Shown here: piece by piece, positions 11,829-25,519 of the stretch
Layout of the letters: every line of letters begins with the position of its first letter
Position numbering within the stretch: the first letter of the stretch is position 1
Assembly (NCBI RefSeq): GCF_901933205.1
Contig: NC_044571.1
Coordinates: 55,055,994-55,119,993 of the forward strand
Reading direction: 5' to 3'
Length of the DNA stretch: 64,000 nt
Source of the DNA: Camarhynchus parvulus
Taxonomy: Eukaryota; Chordata; Aves; Passeriformes; Thraupidae
The notes under the pieces: generated by a model
What the model was told of the DNA's origin: nothing
Databases searched by the model: none
Seen by the model: the letters and a program-made list of their open reading frames with translations, nothing else
Program-made: the position numbers and the translations under genes

Positions 11829-14800
11829 ATAGTATAATGAGAAATTTGTTACAGAACTGTTAGTTTCTTTACTGGAAATATTTAATGTTGCAAGTTTTTC
11901 AGTTTGTTTTCTATTCCTATAAGATATTTTTTTAGATATCTGTAATATAAGTTTTTACCATCAGAAGGTTGCAATTGGAAAGAAAAAAAAACATATAATT
12001 AGTATGATATTTATTATATCAGGAAGCCCTGGTTAAACAAGATGCAAAGTGATCTGTGATCCAGAAAAAGAAACATTTTGAGATTTTGACATTTTCATTA
12101 ACCTAATAATTTATTGGTAAGCACTACCAGCACCCAGTGACATCATACCTGTCATCTGAAGCACAAAGTTCAAAAATTCTACATATAAATGTACTTGTTA
12201 AAAATTTTTGTAAAACCATGAGTAATTGAGCATACAGAGTATTCCCTGTGAAATGAATATAGATAAAACAGAGGAAGTCCAAGTGTGGTTTAGATAAATC
12301 CAGAGTCATACAATTTAATTTGCATACAATAAAAGCATAAAACCAGGTAACATCTGCACCACAACAGGGTTCTGTTTTATTGCCTACAATTACAACACCA
12401 CAATTACAGGGAAATTCAATATAAAAAAGGATTACATCCCATTATGTCGTCTAAAGCAAATTATGTGATGTGTATTTAATCTGAATACATACATTCTTAT
12501 ACACATCTCTATTTATATATACATATAAACATCTACATGATATGTAACAAGAATTGTCCAACATTATATAAAAAAGAGGAATATAAACAATTTATTTATT
12601 TGCAATTCAGTTTAGAAATAAGCACACTTAACAATTCTGCTATTTGAACAACAGAAAATAACACAGAAATGATGATTTTATTTAATAAATATGGAGAAGT
12701 TGCAAAGAAGGAGAAATCATTGGTTTCTTTTTCCATTTTTTCTCCCCAAGGCAGTTACAAATTTGAATCCAGAGAGGAAACAGAATTATTCAAATAATTA
12801 TGTATATATTTTGCATTTTCAGAAGCTCATTGCCTACCATAACCATTTTCTGCTATGGGTTTTTCTGGGTAAAATATCACAACAGAAGAAAGCTCACACA
12901 TTTAAATAAGAAAAAAAAGTTTATTATAGTGATATTATACATCTACATGTTTTCCCAATTAATTTTTTCCAAGCAAATAATTCAGTTTGCCAAAAGGCTA
13001 AGAGTAAAACAAGTGTAATTTACATGAAATGTTTAACTCAGAGTAGGAACAGAAATACAATAATTATGATCTTCAAACCAAGTGGAAAAACAAAGGGCTC
13101 TATGCTGGTATCTGTCCCCATTAATATTACTATGAAACACCTGCAGAAGGCAATGGAGTGTACTGACATCAAGCTTGCAGGTACACAGCTGCAGATTGTG
13201 ACTCAATACATTGAAGGGTAGAGCCACCCAGAGGATTCTAAAAAGGATGGCAAAATGAATAACAGAATATTTTGAAAGGACAAATGCAAAATTCAGCAAC
13301 TGGATTGTATGTGTTATGATGCAATGAAAACATTTCATTTAAATAATTTGAAACTTTAACCAATTTCTTGCCTGAAAAGGCTAAAGATTTAGGATTCCAC
13401 ATCCATATAGTGGCATAATATCATAAATACATATATCTGTGAGATTGTGGGTAAATGTTTAAGAGAGAAAAAGACAGAGGCAATAAAGAAGTTAATTTAT
13501 AAAGAGGATGATCCAAGTATAATCCACTATCTACCTGAAAGAGTCACAGATTTTTATGAGAGAAATTGTGACGTTTCCTTTATGTTAATATTGAAGAACA
13601 TGTTAATGAGTTATTATCTTGTTTTCTTTTTCCTTAAAATGGAGGATAATATATGGAATGAAATAAATTTCTTATTTATTTATTTTTATCCTATTCAGAA
13701 TATTTTTAAAAAATCTCAGATAATCTGTAATCTCATGAAGTCAACAATAAAGCACACTTTAAAGTTATGTTTCTGAGATTTAAGTATTCTAATTTCTGAC
13801 CCATCCATTTTGAAGTCTATGTTTATTTTTCCATAGTTCTTCATTAAGATAAAACAGGACTCTGTATTCTAGACAGCTCCCTACAAAATTGTTGATAATC
13901 TAAAATTTCAAAGTGTCCTCAGGAAACGCATTTTTCTTTTCCTATCTGAAAAAGGTGCCAAACCCATCATGTTTTTTAAGTTTCTCATAACATTGTTATA
14001 TATTAAAGACAAAGGCACTTATAATACAGCCGTAATGTTTTTCCTCATAAGTTAAGCTTCAAAATTCAAAACCATATGATCTACTTTCAACGTCTTTATA
14101 TTACTAAAGATTGCTATACTAAAGATAACTGAGTCAAGATGTTCATAACACGTACATACATTTCATGGGTCAAATATTAATATCTAACTTCATTAAATTT
14201 ATTTTCAAATGGGCGGTATATAGGGAACACTGCCTTTAAATAATTAGCAGAACTCTATCTTAAAAACTTAGCAATGTCAATCCACTGACGCTGCTTTTTG
14301 TTATCTTTGGTGAATTAATCCTCACCAAATGAATGATAGTGGTGTCTATGCCTAAATCTTTGTTAAAAAGTGTGCACATTAAGATGGATCAGAAGACTGC
14401 AGTAATTATTTGTCTTTCCTTTACTCAGATTTACATTAATTCCAAACATGATCCTGTCACAAAATGCCAGAATTTAAAGAAAGGATTATACATAGATTAG
14501 CTGTCCTATTTAAAGGGAAAAAATAAAGTAAAAAGAAACAAAAGGAATAAAAGAAAAAAGAAACCAGACACACACATGAACAAATTTGTGTATAACACTC
14601 TGGAATTATTTTTATTAGCTCTGTATAGGGCATCAAGATATAATAATTAGATACACTGCATTTAAATGCAATTCAAATAGGTCTACAAATAACTGAAATA
14701 ATTTCTATTCTACAGATTACAAGAAACTAATAATTTTCAAACTGGATATGAATGATGAGAATAATGTAAGGAGAAAAAATGAGTATAACAAGGGTGATAG

Positions 14801-15616
14801 TGGCATGGCAAGTATGTTGTTTGCTTAGCCATATGAGACTGGTTTACTAAAATATACTTTAGCAGAGTGTGTTAAAATTATGGTACTCAATAGCATATAA
14901 CAAGAAAGAACAGGAAATGTGATTCTAAGGAAGGAATTTAAAGGGGTTGTTGTGCATTTTTTGGCATATATTTTGTAATGCTTTCCCACTGTATGCAGAT
15001 ATCACTCTACATATGAACTCAGTAAAGGGTTTTATTTTCACATCTCCTTTAACATTACCTTTCACATTCCAGTTTGTAGGAAAATACCTTATTGCTTTAG
15101 AGCTGCAAAAGCAATGTTGGAAAGCAAATTTTTCTTTAGGTTCACTGACCTGTCCCAAATACAACTGAATTTCTTCTGAAAACATTTGTTATACTTAATC
15201 CTTTGGGAGAAAATAGCTAAAACTGTATTAGCTGTACTTTTAATGACTTTATTAAAATTTTTAGCTTAGGTTTATGTGGGAGAGGATTATTTCTAAGTTT
15301 ACCTGGCAATTGTATCCTTGAATTTATGTTGAGTTCTCAGATGTAGATTTTTCTAATGTAGTTCTATGCTTCCACACTAATCCTATTTTAATAAACTGAT
15401 TTTTTTTTGTGAAAACCTTTGACTGTGAAATAATTTTACTTGCTTTTGCTGTGTTTCTGTTTTAAGCTATTTGAAGCTTGTTTTATGTCAGATACTTAGA
15501 AAATCATAGGTGAAAGGGGACAACTATTAAGATTGGTAAATGGGATGCTGGCAATATATATGTTTAAATTATATAAAAGAAAGTTTCTAGCTGAAATATC
15601 TAAAGATGATCAGCAA
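11829..15616. other. AT-rich non-coding DNA, nothing recognised
   Basis: No repeat family or domain was recognised. The open frames at 13033-13338 (minus) and 13447-13776 (plus, 109 codons) are Lys/Ile/Phe-rich with no motif, no conserved-looking segments and no splice context that stands out. Both are judged chance frames. Confidence 0.5.
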
Positions 15617-15790
15617 TTCATAGAAAAATAGGATTATAGACTAGTTTGGAAGGGACATTTAAAATTCATTTAGTCGTGCAATGAGCAAGGACATCTTCAA
15701 CTGGATCAGGTTGCTCAGAGCCCCATTCAACCTGTTCTTGAATGTTGCATGGATGAAGCATCACCCATTACTGTGGGCAACCCTCGTATT
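15617..15790 (-). mobile_element. Short CR1 3'-end fragment
   Basis: 'TCATAGAAAAATAGGATTAT' leads into 'TTTGGAAGGGACATTTAAAA', 'AAGGACATCTTCAACTGGAT', 'CAGGTTGCTCAGAGCCCCAT' and 'CAACCTGTTCTTGAATGTTG'. These are the minus-strand 3'-end landmarks of a common CR1 subfamily. The copy is heavily mutated and only about 170 bp long. Confidence 0.85.
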
Positions 15791-18700
15791 GTTCATTTTT
15801 AGTTTAAAGTAAGAAAATGTTAAATAAACATTTTCAAATACATAAGGTTATTATTCAAGTAGAATGTGTAGAGAATGGAAAATTCAGACAAAATTCAATG
15901 GAACGTCAGGAGTAAGGGGATAATGAGCAGATCTTCTTGTTCATTTTATGAGTAGAAATTTTAATATGAATTCTCACTTATTTCTTTGCCTAAGGGTCAT
16001 AGTGGACAGGACCTTCAGCCTTGACCTTTTTTATTAGAGGATGGTGTGAACTTGCCACAGACTCACACAGATAGAAAATTAGACTACAAACAAAGCAGTT
16101 GCTGGAAGTAACATCAGTTTCAGAGATGTTTGAAGGTTTTTTCCTTTTTTTCCCTCACAATCCTTGAAACTGTACAGAATTATTTTTTGTTCTCACTTAC
16201 AATATGACATTGAAGAGAGGAGTTCTTGGAAAAGAATTTGTGCAATATGAACACTTTGCTTGATCCCTATCAAAAATCCAAGGGGGAGATGTTTGTTTGG
16301 CATTTTTAGATATTTTTCTTCAGAAATATACTGTGTGGAATATCAGCTCTGATGCTGCAAGTCTTTATTTCTCTCGAAGTTCAGTCTACCTGAATTGAGA
16401 ATACAACCTTTCTCAGGCTTGAAAGTTGAAGTGACACAGACATTACCTGTCACTTTGCAAAGTGTCTGTCACTTTGCAGACAACACAGATTTGGTGGGCA
16501 GGAAACCCTAGCTAGGTTTCAAGTAAAGAGTTCCTCTACTTGTACCTTCCTAATGAATTGCAGGAGACTGGATAGATTCAAGCTCCAAGAAAAATCCATT
16601 GATATCTAATGTCAGTGCTTCTCTGGTTTAAGTTTCTATAATAGTTCTCAATATACATGTGCATGTGTATGGATAGAGTGCCTTAAAGGAGTCCTACTGC
16701 AGGAGTATCTCTCTTCCAACCTGAAAGAAAATGGTAATATTCACTGATGTTAGTGACATTAAACACCACTAAATAATGAAACACTAATTGAATGTCCTTT
16801 TTGTGTGAGATAATCATTAGGACTTTGTGTGCTCCTTTTCTTCCTGGCAAATAATAGAATCAATTAAAAGTGCAGTTTTGAAAGAAACTATCCAAAAGCT
16901 ACTATTCTGCAATTATTCATGTGATTAGATACTACTGAGAAGACAGGGTCTTGTAAGAGTGTTTAAAAATTGGATCATAATGAAAGAGTTCAGATTAAAT
17001 GCTTTGGATATATTACAGAGATATAGTGTATTGCAATCAACTACTGATTAGTTTTAAATTTTACTTCTAGATACCAAACACCACAGAATTTTGGTGATGA
17101 CGTGGGCCCAATTTCAGCTCTGTGATCTAAAGCAGAGGACTGCAGATTTATAAAGAGGCTTTTAAATTTGATGTTAGAGAAATGTGCTCTAATCACTCTA
17201 TATAGGGTAATGCTTTCTTCCTAGTTCCTTTGAATAGCAGCAATTTTACTCCTAAACTTGAGATCAATGTGCTTAAAATTGAAAAAAAATGTGGCTGTGA
17301 ATAATATCGAATATTTCATTAGTCTTCCTGTCAGTCTAAGGAGAAGAAAAAAAAAAACAAAAGAAAAAACCAGCAATAATTTTGGGAAAAGGAAAAAAAC
17401 CTCTCATTTTCCCCCTGCATTTTAGCTGGCTAAATAAAAATTATTTTTTTTTTTTGCCTTGCCTTTATTTATGAAAAGTCATTGTAAGCATTTTGTGTCG
17501 GAAGATTATAAACACTTTGCATGAGAGTAATATATGTTGTAGACTGACATTCTTAAATATCCTGTTGAAGTAAATGTACGTGCAGTATGCATACGAAAGA
17601 AAGAATATTCATGGTTACTGGTATGCTTAATTTGCCTGTGGTACTAGAATAGCTCTTAATTTCAGTAATATGTGAATCATTCCCTAGTATTCCAATTCTC
17701 TGAGCTCAGCTAGTCACAAAATGTGAAAACAAAGTGAAGATTAAAAAAATAAAGCACAAATGAAATTTGGGATATGCTTTTATTTTAAAATTCTTGTTAT
17801 ATAACAACTGGCACTATGACGTTGTACTCATCGTGTTTGTGTTGCCTCCAGCCTGAAAGGCTTCTCTGAATCTGACAGTCTTACAGAGTTTATTTATGTT
17901 TCCCCTCAGTGTAATTTGGCTCAACAATACATCTTCATCTTCATACCTAGCTTGTTGTGCTTTGGTTTCTCAGCAAAGAAGAAAAGATCTCCTTAGAGAG
18001 GTTTTTGTTTGTTATCCAGGCTTTTATCGATCATACATATGAACGATCATGTTTCTAATATCTGATACTGTAAGTCCCTTCTATTGAAAATCTATACTCT
18101 TTTATTTAGCTAACATTATTTGTTATTTTCATTTAGGAGTTTGGAAAAATTCTGAAGTATTTTTTATCTCTTAAATGTCTTTAAATACAGAATAGCTGCT
18201 AGTCTCCCTTTTTTTAATGAGGTTTACTAAAAAATCAGTTTCAAGTTAAACTGATCTCCAGCGTGTAAGAAGGAAGCCTCACAAGCTTAGGAAGCTTACC
18301 ACTGCTTTTACATGTAAAATTTATGTTTCTGGGGAGCTGGCATATGTGTTTTGCTTTCTTCCATTAGATTTCCCTGCCTCATGGATGCTATTACTGGAAA
18401 GTAGAGTTCAAGATTTTCTGTCACTTGACTGAATAATAACTCATCCTTGTGACTTTCAATATGTCAAGACAAGAATAAAGCCAGGTACAGAGGGATAGGG
18501 GGAATAGGCAATCCAAGTGCAGAACAATTCAGCTTAATTTTTGTAAATATACAGTCTAAAAAATGAAAAGGAAACCACTGATTCTGCAAACGTCATTTTA
18601 ATAATATTTTTTGTAATTGTCAATTATGTCTCAAAGTTTTCATGAAAGTTCCCTTTTGAATTTACACCAGTAAAAAGGGTATGATACCCTGATGACTAAT

Positions 18701-19556
18701 CAGACATATTTTACATAGCTGTATTTTCCACTGTCACATAAAAGAGAAATTTACCATTAGAAATTCCTCTGTTTATAATAGAGGTTAAAGACTGAACAAA
18801 AATAAATGGTGTCTATGGAGGATAGCCACAGCAAGTGCATCTTTCTTTCTGAAGGAAGTACCTTGCAAAACTAGTACTTCCCTTTCCCTTCCCCCCATTT
18901 TTCTACCGGTATTATCATTTCCAAAGGAATTTAGTGTGTTTCCAAAAAAAAGTTTTAATTTTTTTTAATTAATGTTCTTACCATTAATATTTCAGACTGT
19001 CAGTCTGACAAATTCATAAATAACTAGAATATTAAAGGAACAAGGGGGATAAACCCATATGCTTTCAAATTGCATGAAGACTGTGAAGTACTTTCAATGA
19101 AAAAGGCAGATCAATCTTACTTTATCTTATCTAACAGCAACAAAGGTAAGTTACAAAGCATGTGGCAAAGACACGTAAATTAGCAGTTTGCAAAAATTTG
19201 GCATTACAATAACTGTGACAACCACATAAAATCTTTAAAGTAGTAGGAATAGTTTTAGGAAGACTTCTTGTGGAATTATGATTTAAATTTATTCTTTCAG
19301 ATTAAAAAAAAATTGTTTGACTTCAATTTAAGTGTTGTGCTACATGAATATTAATGATATTCCATTAGAGAAATACAGGCAAGCTTAAGAAATCAGATCA
19401 TTAGGTCATGTAGTCATTTATCTTCATTATGAGAGCAGCAAACACTTGATTTCTTTTAAAAAGAAAAACTATATACCTACAAGCATAAAGTAAGCTAGTC
19501 TCAATAGGTGATGAAAGCTACAATTTATGAAACTAAAAGCAGGAAAAAAATATAGA
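15791..19556. other. AT-rich non-coding DNA
   Basis: No gene or repeat family seen. It contains A-rich tracts near 17340-17400, a T-run near 17445, and a short repeated word TGTCACTTTGCA around 16450-16482. The AAG|GTAAGT motif near 19143 looks like a splice donor but has no matching upstream acceptor that I could defend. Confidence 0.5.
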
Positions 19557-19880
19557 AATATGGAATAGTTTGAATTGGAAGGGGCCTTTAAAGATCATCT
19601 AGTCCTCCTCACCTGCCATGAGCACGGACGCCTTCCACTACATGAGATTGCTCAAAGCCTCATCCAACCTGATCTTGAGTACTTCCAGTGGTGGGGAACC
19701 CACAACTTCTCTGGGCAACCTGTTCCTGCATCTCATGATACTCATCATATTTTTCCATCATTTCTAATCTAAGTCTATTCTCTACAAATGGATTAAAACT
19801 GTTGTCCCTTGTGTCCCTACAGGCCCTGGTAAAAATGGTGTGTCTTTCTTACAAGAACCTTTTATACACTGATGATTCTG
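19557..19880 (-). mobile_element. CR1 LINE fragment
   Basis: Minus-strand CR1 landmarks in order: 'TTGAATTGGAAGGGGCC', 'TTTAAAGATCATCTAGTCC', 'GCTCAAAGCCTCATCCAACC', 'TGATCTTGAGTACTTCCAG', 'CTTCTCTGGGCAACCTGTTC', 'TTGTGTCCCTACAGGCCCTG' and 'CAAGAACCTTTTATACACTG'. About 320 bp of 3'-end sequence. The open frame at 19575-19772 is antisense to the element. Confidence 0.88.
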
Positions 19881-21483
19881 ACATTCCCCTAATATTTTTA
19901 TCTCAGAATACCTGGGAGAGGTTACAGTATACTATCACAGAATATCCTGGCTCGTTATATACAGGAGATTCTGAGGAATCAATTTTACTGGTTTCTTTAC
20001 ATTGGATACTTTGGTTACACTGATGTTCTAAAATGCTTCGCCAGCTTTGGGATTACTTTGCATTGCTAACTAGAGACCTGACTGAGGAGAAAAAAAGATG
20101 CAATGTGTTGTCATGAGCACAGAAGCAGGTCCAAAGACACATACACACACGAAAAGAGTTTAGAATCCACTCCTCAAATCCACGAGAATTTTTTTAAATT
20201 CCACTAGCATAAATTTTTATTCACTTTTAAAAACCATAAAATGAATGTAGATAGATGTCTGCATTTAGATGTCTGCAATCCAGCTCTTGGGATGGGATCT
20301 CTGAGATGGGATTTTTCACTTTGTAATGTATATATTAAAATGAAACTAATTATGCCATAGGTAATCTAGAGAGTTAGCTGAGATCCCTCTCCTCCTGTCA
20401 TTTGTGGTACGATTATATAATTACAAACCTATTGAGATAGTGACATTCATTCCTTTCATGTTTGTACAAAAGTAAACACATATAAGTCTTGAGGGCAAAT
20501 ACATAACCATAATATAAACAACACAAAGAATATATGTCCAGGAATTATTTTCAATAGGTACTTTTGAAGCAATTCCTTTGTTATATGAATCTGTGTAGGT
20601 GTGTGGGAAGAGCATTACATACAAAGAGATTTGAGGAGCTTTTTGCCATTCATATTATCTTCCAGTCCCTATGCAAATAAATTAATTGCTGTCAAGCATT
20701 TTATTAAAATGTGAGAACATAAATATTTATAGAATATGTGAAAGGTATGAACTTAGACTTTTCTAAAAAATAAATATTGTATGAATAATTGTATTTGTGG
20801 AACCATTTGGAAGTTAACTGACACCATATTTGTACAGCTCTAAGTAGCAATCAAGAATCATCACATCAAAGAAAATCTTCGAATTTGAATCTGGCATGTC
20901 ATGCACTCTTTTGATCTTGTTATTAAAAAATCTAAACATAAACTCAGATTAAAAAAAAGAAAGAAATTATAATGTTTTCAAAATTAAGTGTAACAAATTA
21001 GGAAATTATACAATCATTAAAAGGGGTGCTTAATAATGTGAGTCTTAATTACTTTCTCTACCCACACTGTACATGGTTTCACATTTAGTGAAAAAAATAC
21101 TGCAAAGTTCCATCAGTGGTTTAGTCATCTAATATTTAGGCATTGAGTTTTATCTAGACCACTAGGAGCCATTCAATTGCAAATGGATAGCTACAGACAC
21201 CGCTAGAAGGTGCTCTATTTTACCGATTTTAGAGTATTGGATTGTGTATATTACCAGCCTACAGATAATTCGGGATGGGCAGGGGTGAATAGAAGGTTGA
21301 GTACCCAGAACTGAGCATCTGAACTCTCAAACACAAGATTCCCGCTTACTAGCACCAGTGCATACTGGTTGGTTGTAAATTTTGCAACACTTAAACAGCA
21401 TAGTCACATCCCAAACCCCCCACTTAATAAAAACAAAGACAAGGACAGAAGCAGCAACTCATAGTCTGATTACATATTGTTTC
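19881..21483. other. AT-rich non-coding DNA
   Basis: No gene recognised. A 14-bp near-perfect tandem duplication lies at 20252-20279. Composition becomes slightly richer in G and C from about 21250, approaching the LTR-like island that follows. Confidence 0.5.
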
Positions 21484-21956
21484 TGTAGGGGGATAAGATA
21501 GAAGAAAATAAAGATAGTGTAGAAAGTAATCTTACCCCTAAGAAGTTACAGGCTGGGTTAATTATCAAAGATTAGGAACAGACCTGACTTTTAACAAGCC
21601 ACAGCTGTAACCAGTGAGAAGAAGAGTGCCATAAAAGAATGGGTTGGTCCCTTGAGAAGGGAACTGGAGTCAGTTGGCTGCTTTGTGAAGAAGAAAGAAT
21701 CACAGTCCTGAGGAGATGCCTGTGAGAAACACCAAGAAGGTATGAAACTTTTGTGGTAAGGAGACAATGGTATGCAACCCCTGCAATAAAATGACAACGT
21801 GTTTCTGCGTATGTGTTCTTAGAATTGGGAAGACAGAGAACGTGATCCACAGAAAAGAAACAGTGCTCAAACTTGGTTTCTGTAAAGAGGAAAAGATTTC
21901 AGAGAAAAGAAGGGACACTGAAGAGAAGACAACAGTACTGGCTGGAGGAAAGATCT
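21484..21956 (+). mobile_element. Possible LTR-like element, unclassified
   Basis: A GC-richer stretch differs clearly from its AT-rich surroundings. Reading the plus strand, it starts at TGTAGGGGGA, has a TATA-like word CATAAAAG at 21630-21637 and an AATAAA signal at 21785-21790, about 150 bp apart. This is the order expected of a retroviral LTR, but the 3' limit, a closing CA and a target-site duplication are not convincing. The longest open frame of the window (21700-22158, minus, 152 codons) overlaps it and is Ser/Phe-rich without a domain. The island might instead be another old repeat or unique sequence. Confidence 0.35.
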
Positions 21957-22500
21957 GAAAAATGGGGGAAGAAGTCAGAGATTGGAGAACTGTGTGGAAA
22001 TGACACACAGGGAATGTCCAGGGAGAGACCTTTGCCAGTGATGCTAAAGAGTGGCAAGCGTGAGCAGTAGCACACCATGGATGATAAAATATTGTTCCAA
22101 GCCTTCCCAGAGCAGGAGGGACCTTTGTGCTGGGAATTCTATTGCTCTGGGCTAGCAAGTGAGCAAGAACATGAGCAAGCTTGTGAGCTAATCAAGCAGT
22201 CTAAATACTGCTGCCTCATTTGCTGTTATCCAGATCACCATCTCAATCACAATCCAGCTAGCCCTTATCCAGATCCACAAGTATTTTATATATACGGTCA
22301 CTTTGGCTATTAATAATGCTTGTGGGGTTCTTGTCTTCTGCACTGCTGGGATTAGGATTTGCAGCAGGACAGTTTGCAACAGCCACAACTTCTCAGAATT
22401 TTGACTTCTACCCCTCAAATATTACACTTCTCTGTCAGAAGCTCAACAAGGATCTTGTTGATATGGGGGTTGTCATTTATTGTGTTTTGCCTGTGACATT
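21957..22500. other. GC-richer segment of unknown nature
   Basis: It continues the composition of the preceding LTR-like stretch as far as about 22450. It is purine-rich at first (GGGGGAAGAAGTCAGAGATT), then balanced. Short repeated words such as GAGCAAG occur near 22165-22180. No domain is recognisable in any frame. It may be internal or flanking sequence of the LTR-like element, or unrelated. Confidence 0.3.
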
Positions 22501-25500
22501 CTCTTGAAGTGACTACCTTCTCTGTTCCTTTCAAGCAAAAGAACTGTCAAGAAATCTTTAAAAAGAATCACATTTATGTTGTGGATTACTTGTTGATATG
22601 CTTATATATTTCTTCTTATATATTTCTCTAATTATTTTAAAGACATTTCTTTATGCAAAATTTCTTGATTTTAATAATTATATTTACCACCATGTTCCAG
22701 TTATTCTATTCTGGGCTGCAATATTTTCAAAGTAGAGAAACCAAAACTAGTTGTTTGTGATTCTCTGTATTTCCCTAGAGTCCTTGTTAAGTTATCATTT
22801 TAGTTGAAAAAAAAGCTGGATGTTGGCTTCTGTAACTTTCTCATTCCTATTAAGAGTTTTCTGGTTAAGTTCTTCCAGAATTCATAGGCATAGAATACCT
22901 GTTGCTCCCAAACTGTAAACAACTGGTAATAAACTGAAAGAGATGGGTTGAATAGTATTCATCTACTTAATTATTTGGAATATCTTCTCCCAATATTCTC
23001 CTGTAAGTCTCTGATTCTTCTCTGCTATGGGAATTTCTTTTCTTTTGTTCTTCCATTCTGGCAGTTAGGAAAGCAATTTTGTTTCATGAGTTGTTTATTT
23101 TTAAATCATCTATAGATCATACAGACTCTCTGTGAGATTCTTGCTTCTTTTGTTATTAAAAAAGTTTTATTTAGCGGTCTTTTTTTTTTCTAGGAGATTC
23201 CCCCTCAAAACCTTTGCCTCCTGTGTCAGGGAAATGTTTTTTTGATTGTTCACTTGGTTGTTTTGTTTAGTCTTGGGTTCCTTTTTCAATTTTGTAAGAT
23301 TCAGAAGACAGAAAATGACCCCACAAAGGAGTTTAAAGTATCAGACTTGAGAGAACAATCAATCCATCCTTAACACTTTCCAGAAACTCTAAATTTTTTC
23401 TTTCATACCATTTATGTAATCTCTGTTGAGATGCAGTTTTACTTAGTTTAAGATTTGATGTTATTGAAATGGCATAAGGAAAAACCATTAGAAAAGTGGA
23501 TGTTTGACACAAAAAGGAGATGATAATAGAACCCTTGAAGGAAAAACAACTGTTTCTAAAGAGAAGAAGCACTGGGTGCTTTATGATTATATTTCATGCT
23601 TTGACACTTTTCAATTCTTTGAAAGCAAGCGATAATAAGGAAAATTACTTCTTAGTCTGAGCAGCAGCTTAAATGAAACCAATAAAACCTAAGGAGTCCA
23701 ACTTTTGTGTGTTAGTTGAATGTTCTTTTATCTCTTAGAGTTAAAGTGGATAATGAAACTTGTTACTTAAGGGATTTATCAGTGGAAATTTTGATAATTT
23801 TACATTGCATGTCTAGAGTGTCAAAATTACACATGATTAAAATGTTGCTGCCCTGGTTAAGAGAGAGTCTTATGGGTCATGAATTAATACAGTCTAAGAG
23901 AACAAAAACTGAGTTAATAGATACTCATTTTTCTCTTCTTTTCAATTAGAGATAAAAGTGAATTTCTTTTTCTGTTCATAAGTGTTTCAAAACACATTTT
24001 AAATTATTTAAGAAGAAAGATCATCCCTTAACTTTGTAGTGCACTTAGATAAGCAAAAATAGCTACTGTTAGATAACAAAAATCCTGACAGAGGCCTTAG
24101 AGTTAGACATCGATAATGGCCAAAGGTTTCTTTTTCAAGGCATGCAAGGTTCAAAGGGTTTTTTTAAAGCAAATATATATGAAAAACTTGACTGAAAGGA
24201 AGAACATAACTTTTAGTATCATTTGGCTGAAGGGAGGTGATGGATCTTGAAATCAGAAGATAGCTATAGAAGAGCACCCGGCAGCACATAGTGTGAACTG
24301 AATTAAAAGAAGTTGAACATTTGTCTACAAGGTAGAACATGGACTTCAGATTGTGCCCGCAGCTTTCTAAACATACATAAAAAATGTCTGTTTCCTAAAG
24401 GAATCTGAACTTAATGGACCAAGTGAAGAAAGTGCAGGCAAGGTAAAAGTGAAAAGTAACTTCCACTATCTTACACACAGAATACAGCAATGGAATTAAA
24501 AATAAAAGTGATTCTCAGGTTCAGTCCATTAAGATGATTGCTGAAATGCATTGTCTTTAAAACTGCTGGTCCTGAAATAGAGTCCTAAGACTTTGTCTGT
24601 GTCAGATGGGAAAATAGCCAACCAAATAAAGAATGCAAAGGAATACACATCCAACATTGTCCCCAGTTACAAAAATGTATGTATTAAAAGGAGTATATTG
24701 TTATGATTAATACTGATATGCACAGTTGAAGAGAAATTTAATTTTCACTATTGAAATTATTTGTTATTAGTCACAAATTGCTGAAAGCACCAAGGTTTAG
24801 AGTGATTTTCAATTCACTTTACCTAAGATCTTTGTCATGGATTTTTATTATCATTTCAGTACCAATTACAGTGCTTGGCACATGCTGAATGAGATATAGT
24901 AGCCTAAACTAATTTTAAAAAATAGTGCAGTAGTGAATACTGCAATTACCATAGTACCTCATATTTATATTGATAGCAAATACAGTATTAATCAGAATTC
25001 TGTGTATTATTTCATTCTCTAAAGTAAATCATGTAACTTTATGTTGATAGCTATAATAGTGTTGCAAAAGGTTTCCACAGGGATGAGTGAACTGGTGATT
25101 GTAGCAAGCATATAGCTTTTCTTTTTGTGCTGCACATGCAAGAGATAACTGAAGATTCAATCTTCTCTTTCTCATCTCATTATGAGGAGGGGAAGAGGTG
25201 ATGTGTATGTTTCTGGCCCTTGGACTCTTTTTCTACTTCAGAAACGCTTGAGAGCAGATATCTGCCTACAGCCATAAAAGCTATTAAAAAATTACAAAAG
25301 CTCAGCTCAGCAATAGCATTTTGCAGTTCAGCCAGGGTTTGCGGCTTGAGAATTGCAAATACCTTGGGTCTGCTGGTGAGAAGTAGTGCCTTTGGGACAC
25401 TATTCTAAAAATTGTGCAGAGGGTGTAGTCTGACACGCGGGTGAGGAAATACAGGCTTGTGATAAGAATTCCAAGATACATTTTAGTATTTTTCTGAAGT

Positions 25501-25519
25501 GACCTAAGCATTTAGACGA
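22501..25519. other. AT-rich non-coding DNA, nothing recognised
   Basis: No repeat family, RNA gene or domain seen. The open frames at 23333-23572 (minus) and 23716-23949 (plus) are short and featureless. Confidence 0.5.

Noticed and set aside
13447..13776. 109-codon open frame, plus strand
   Set aside because: Composition follows local AT bias (Lys, Ile, Phe, Asn), with no motif, signal peptide or splice context.
19143..19151. AAG|GTAAGT splice-donor match
   Set aside because: No defensible acceptor or open exon upstream. Such 9-mers are expected by chance in 64 kb read on two strands.
19930..19980. ATCACAGAATATCCTGG, like the terminus of another CR1 subfamily
   Set aside because: Similarity stops after about 20 bases. 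Too short to call an element.
21700..22158. Longest open frame (152 codons, minus strand)
   Set aside because: It is Ser/Phe/Leu-rich, has no domain, overlaps other frames on both strands and lies over the LTR-like island. It is about the length chance allows in a GC-richer patch.
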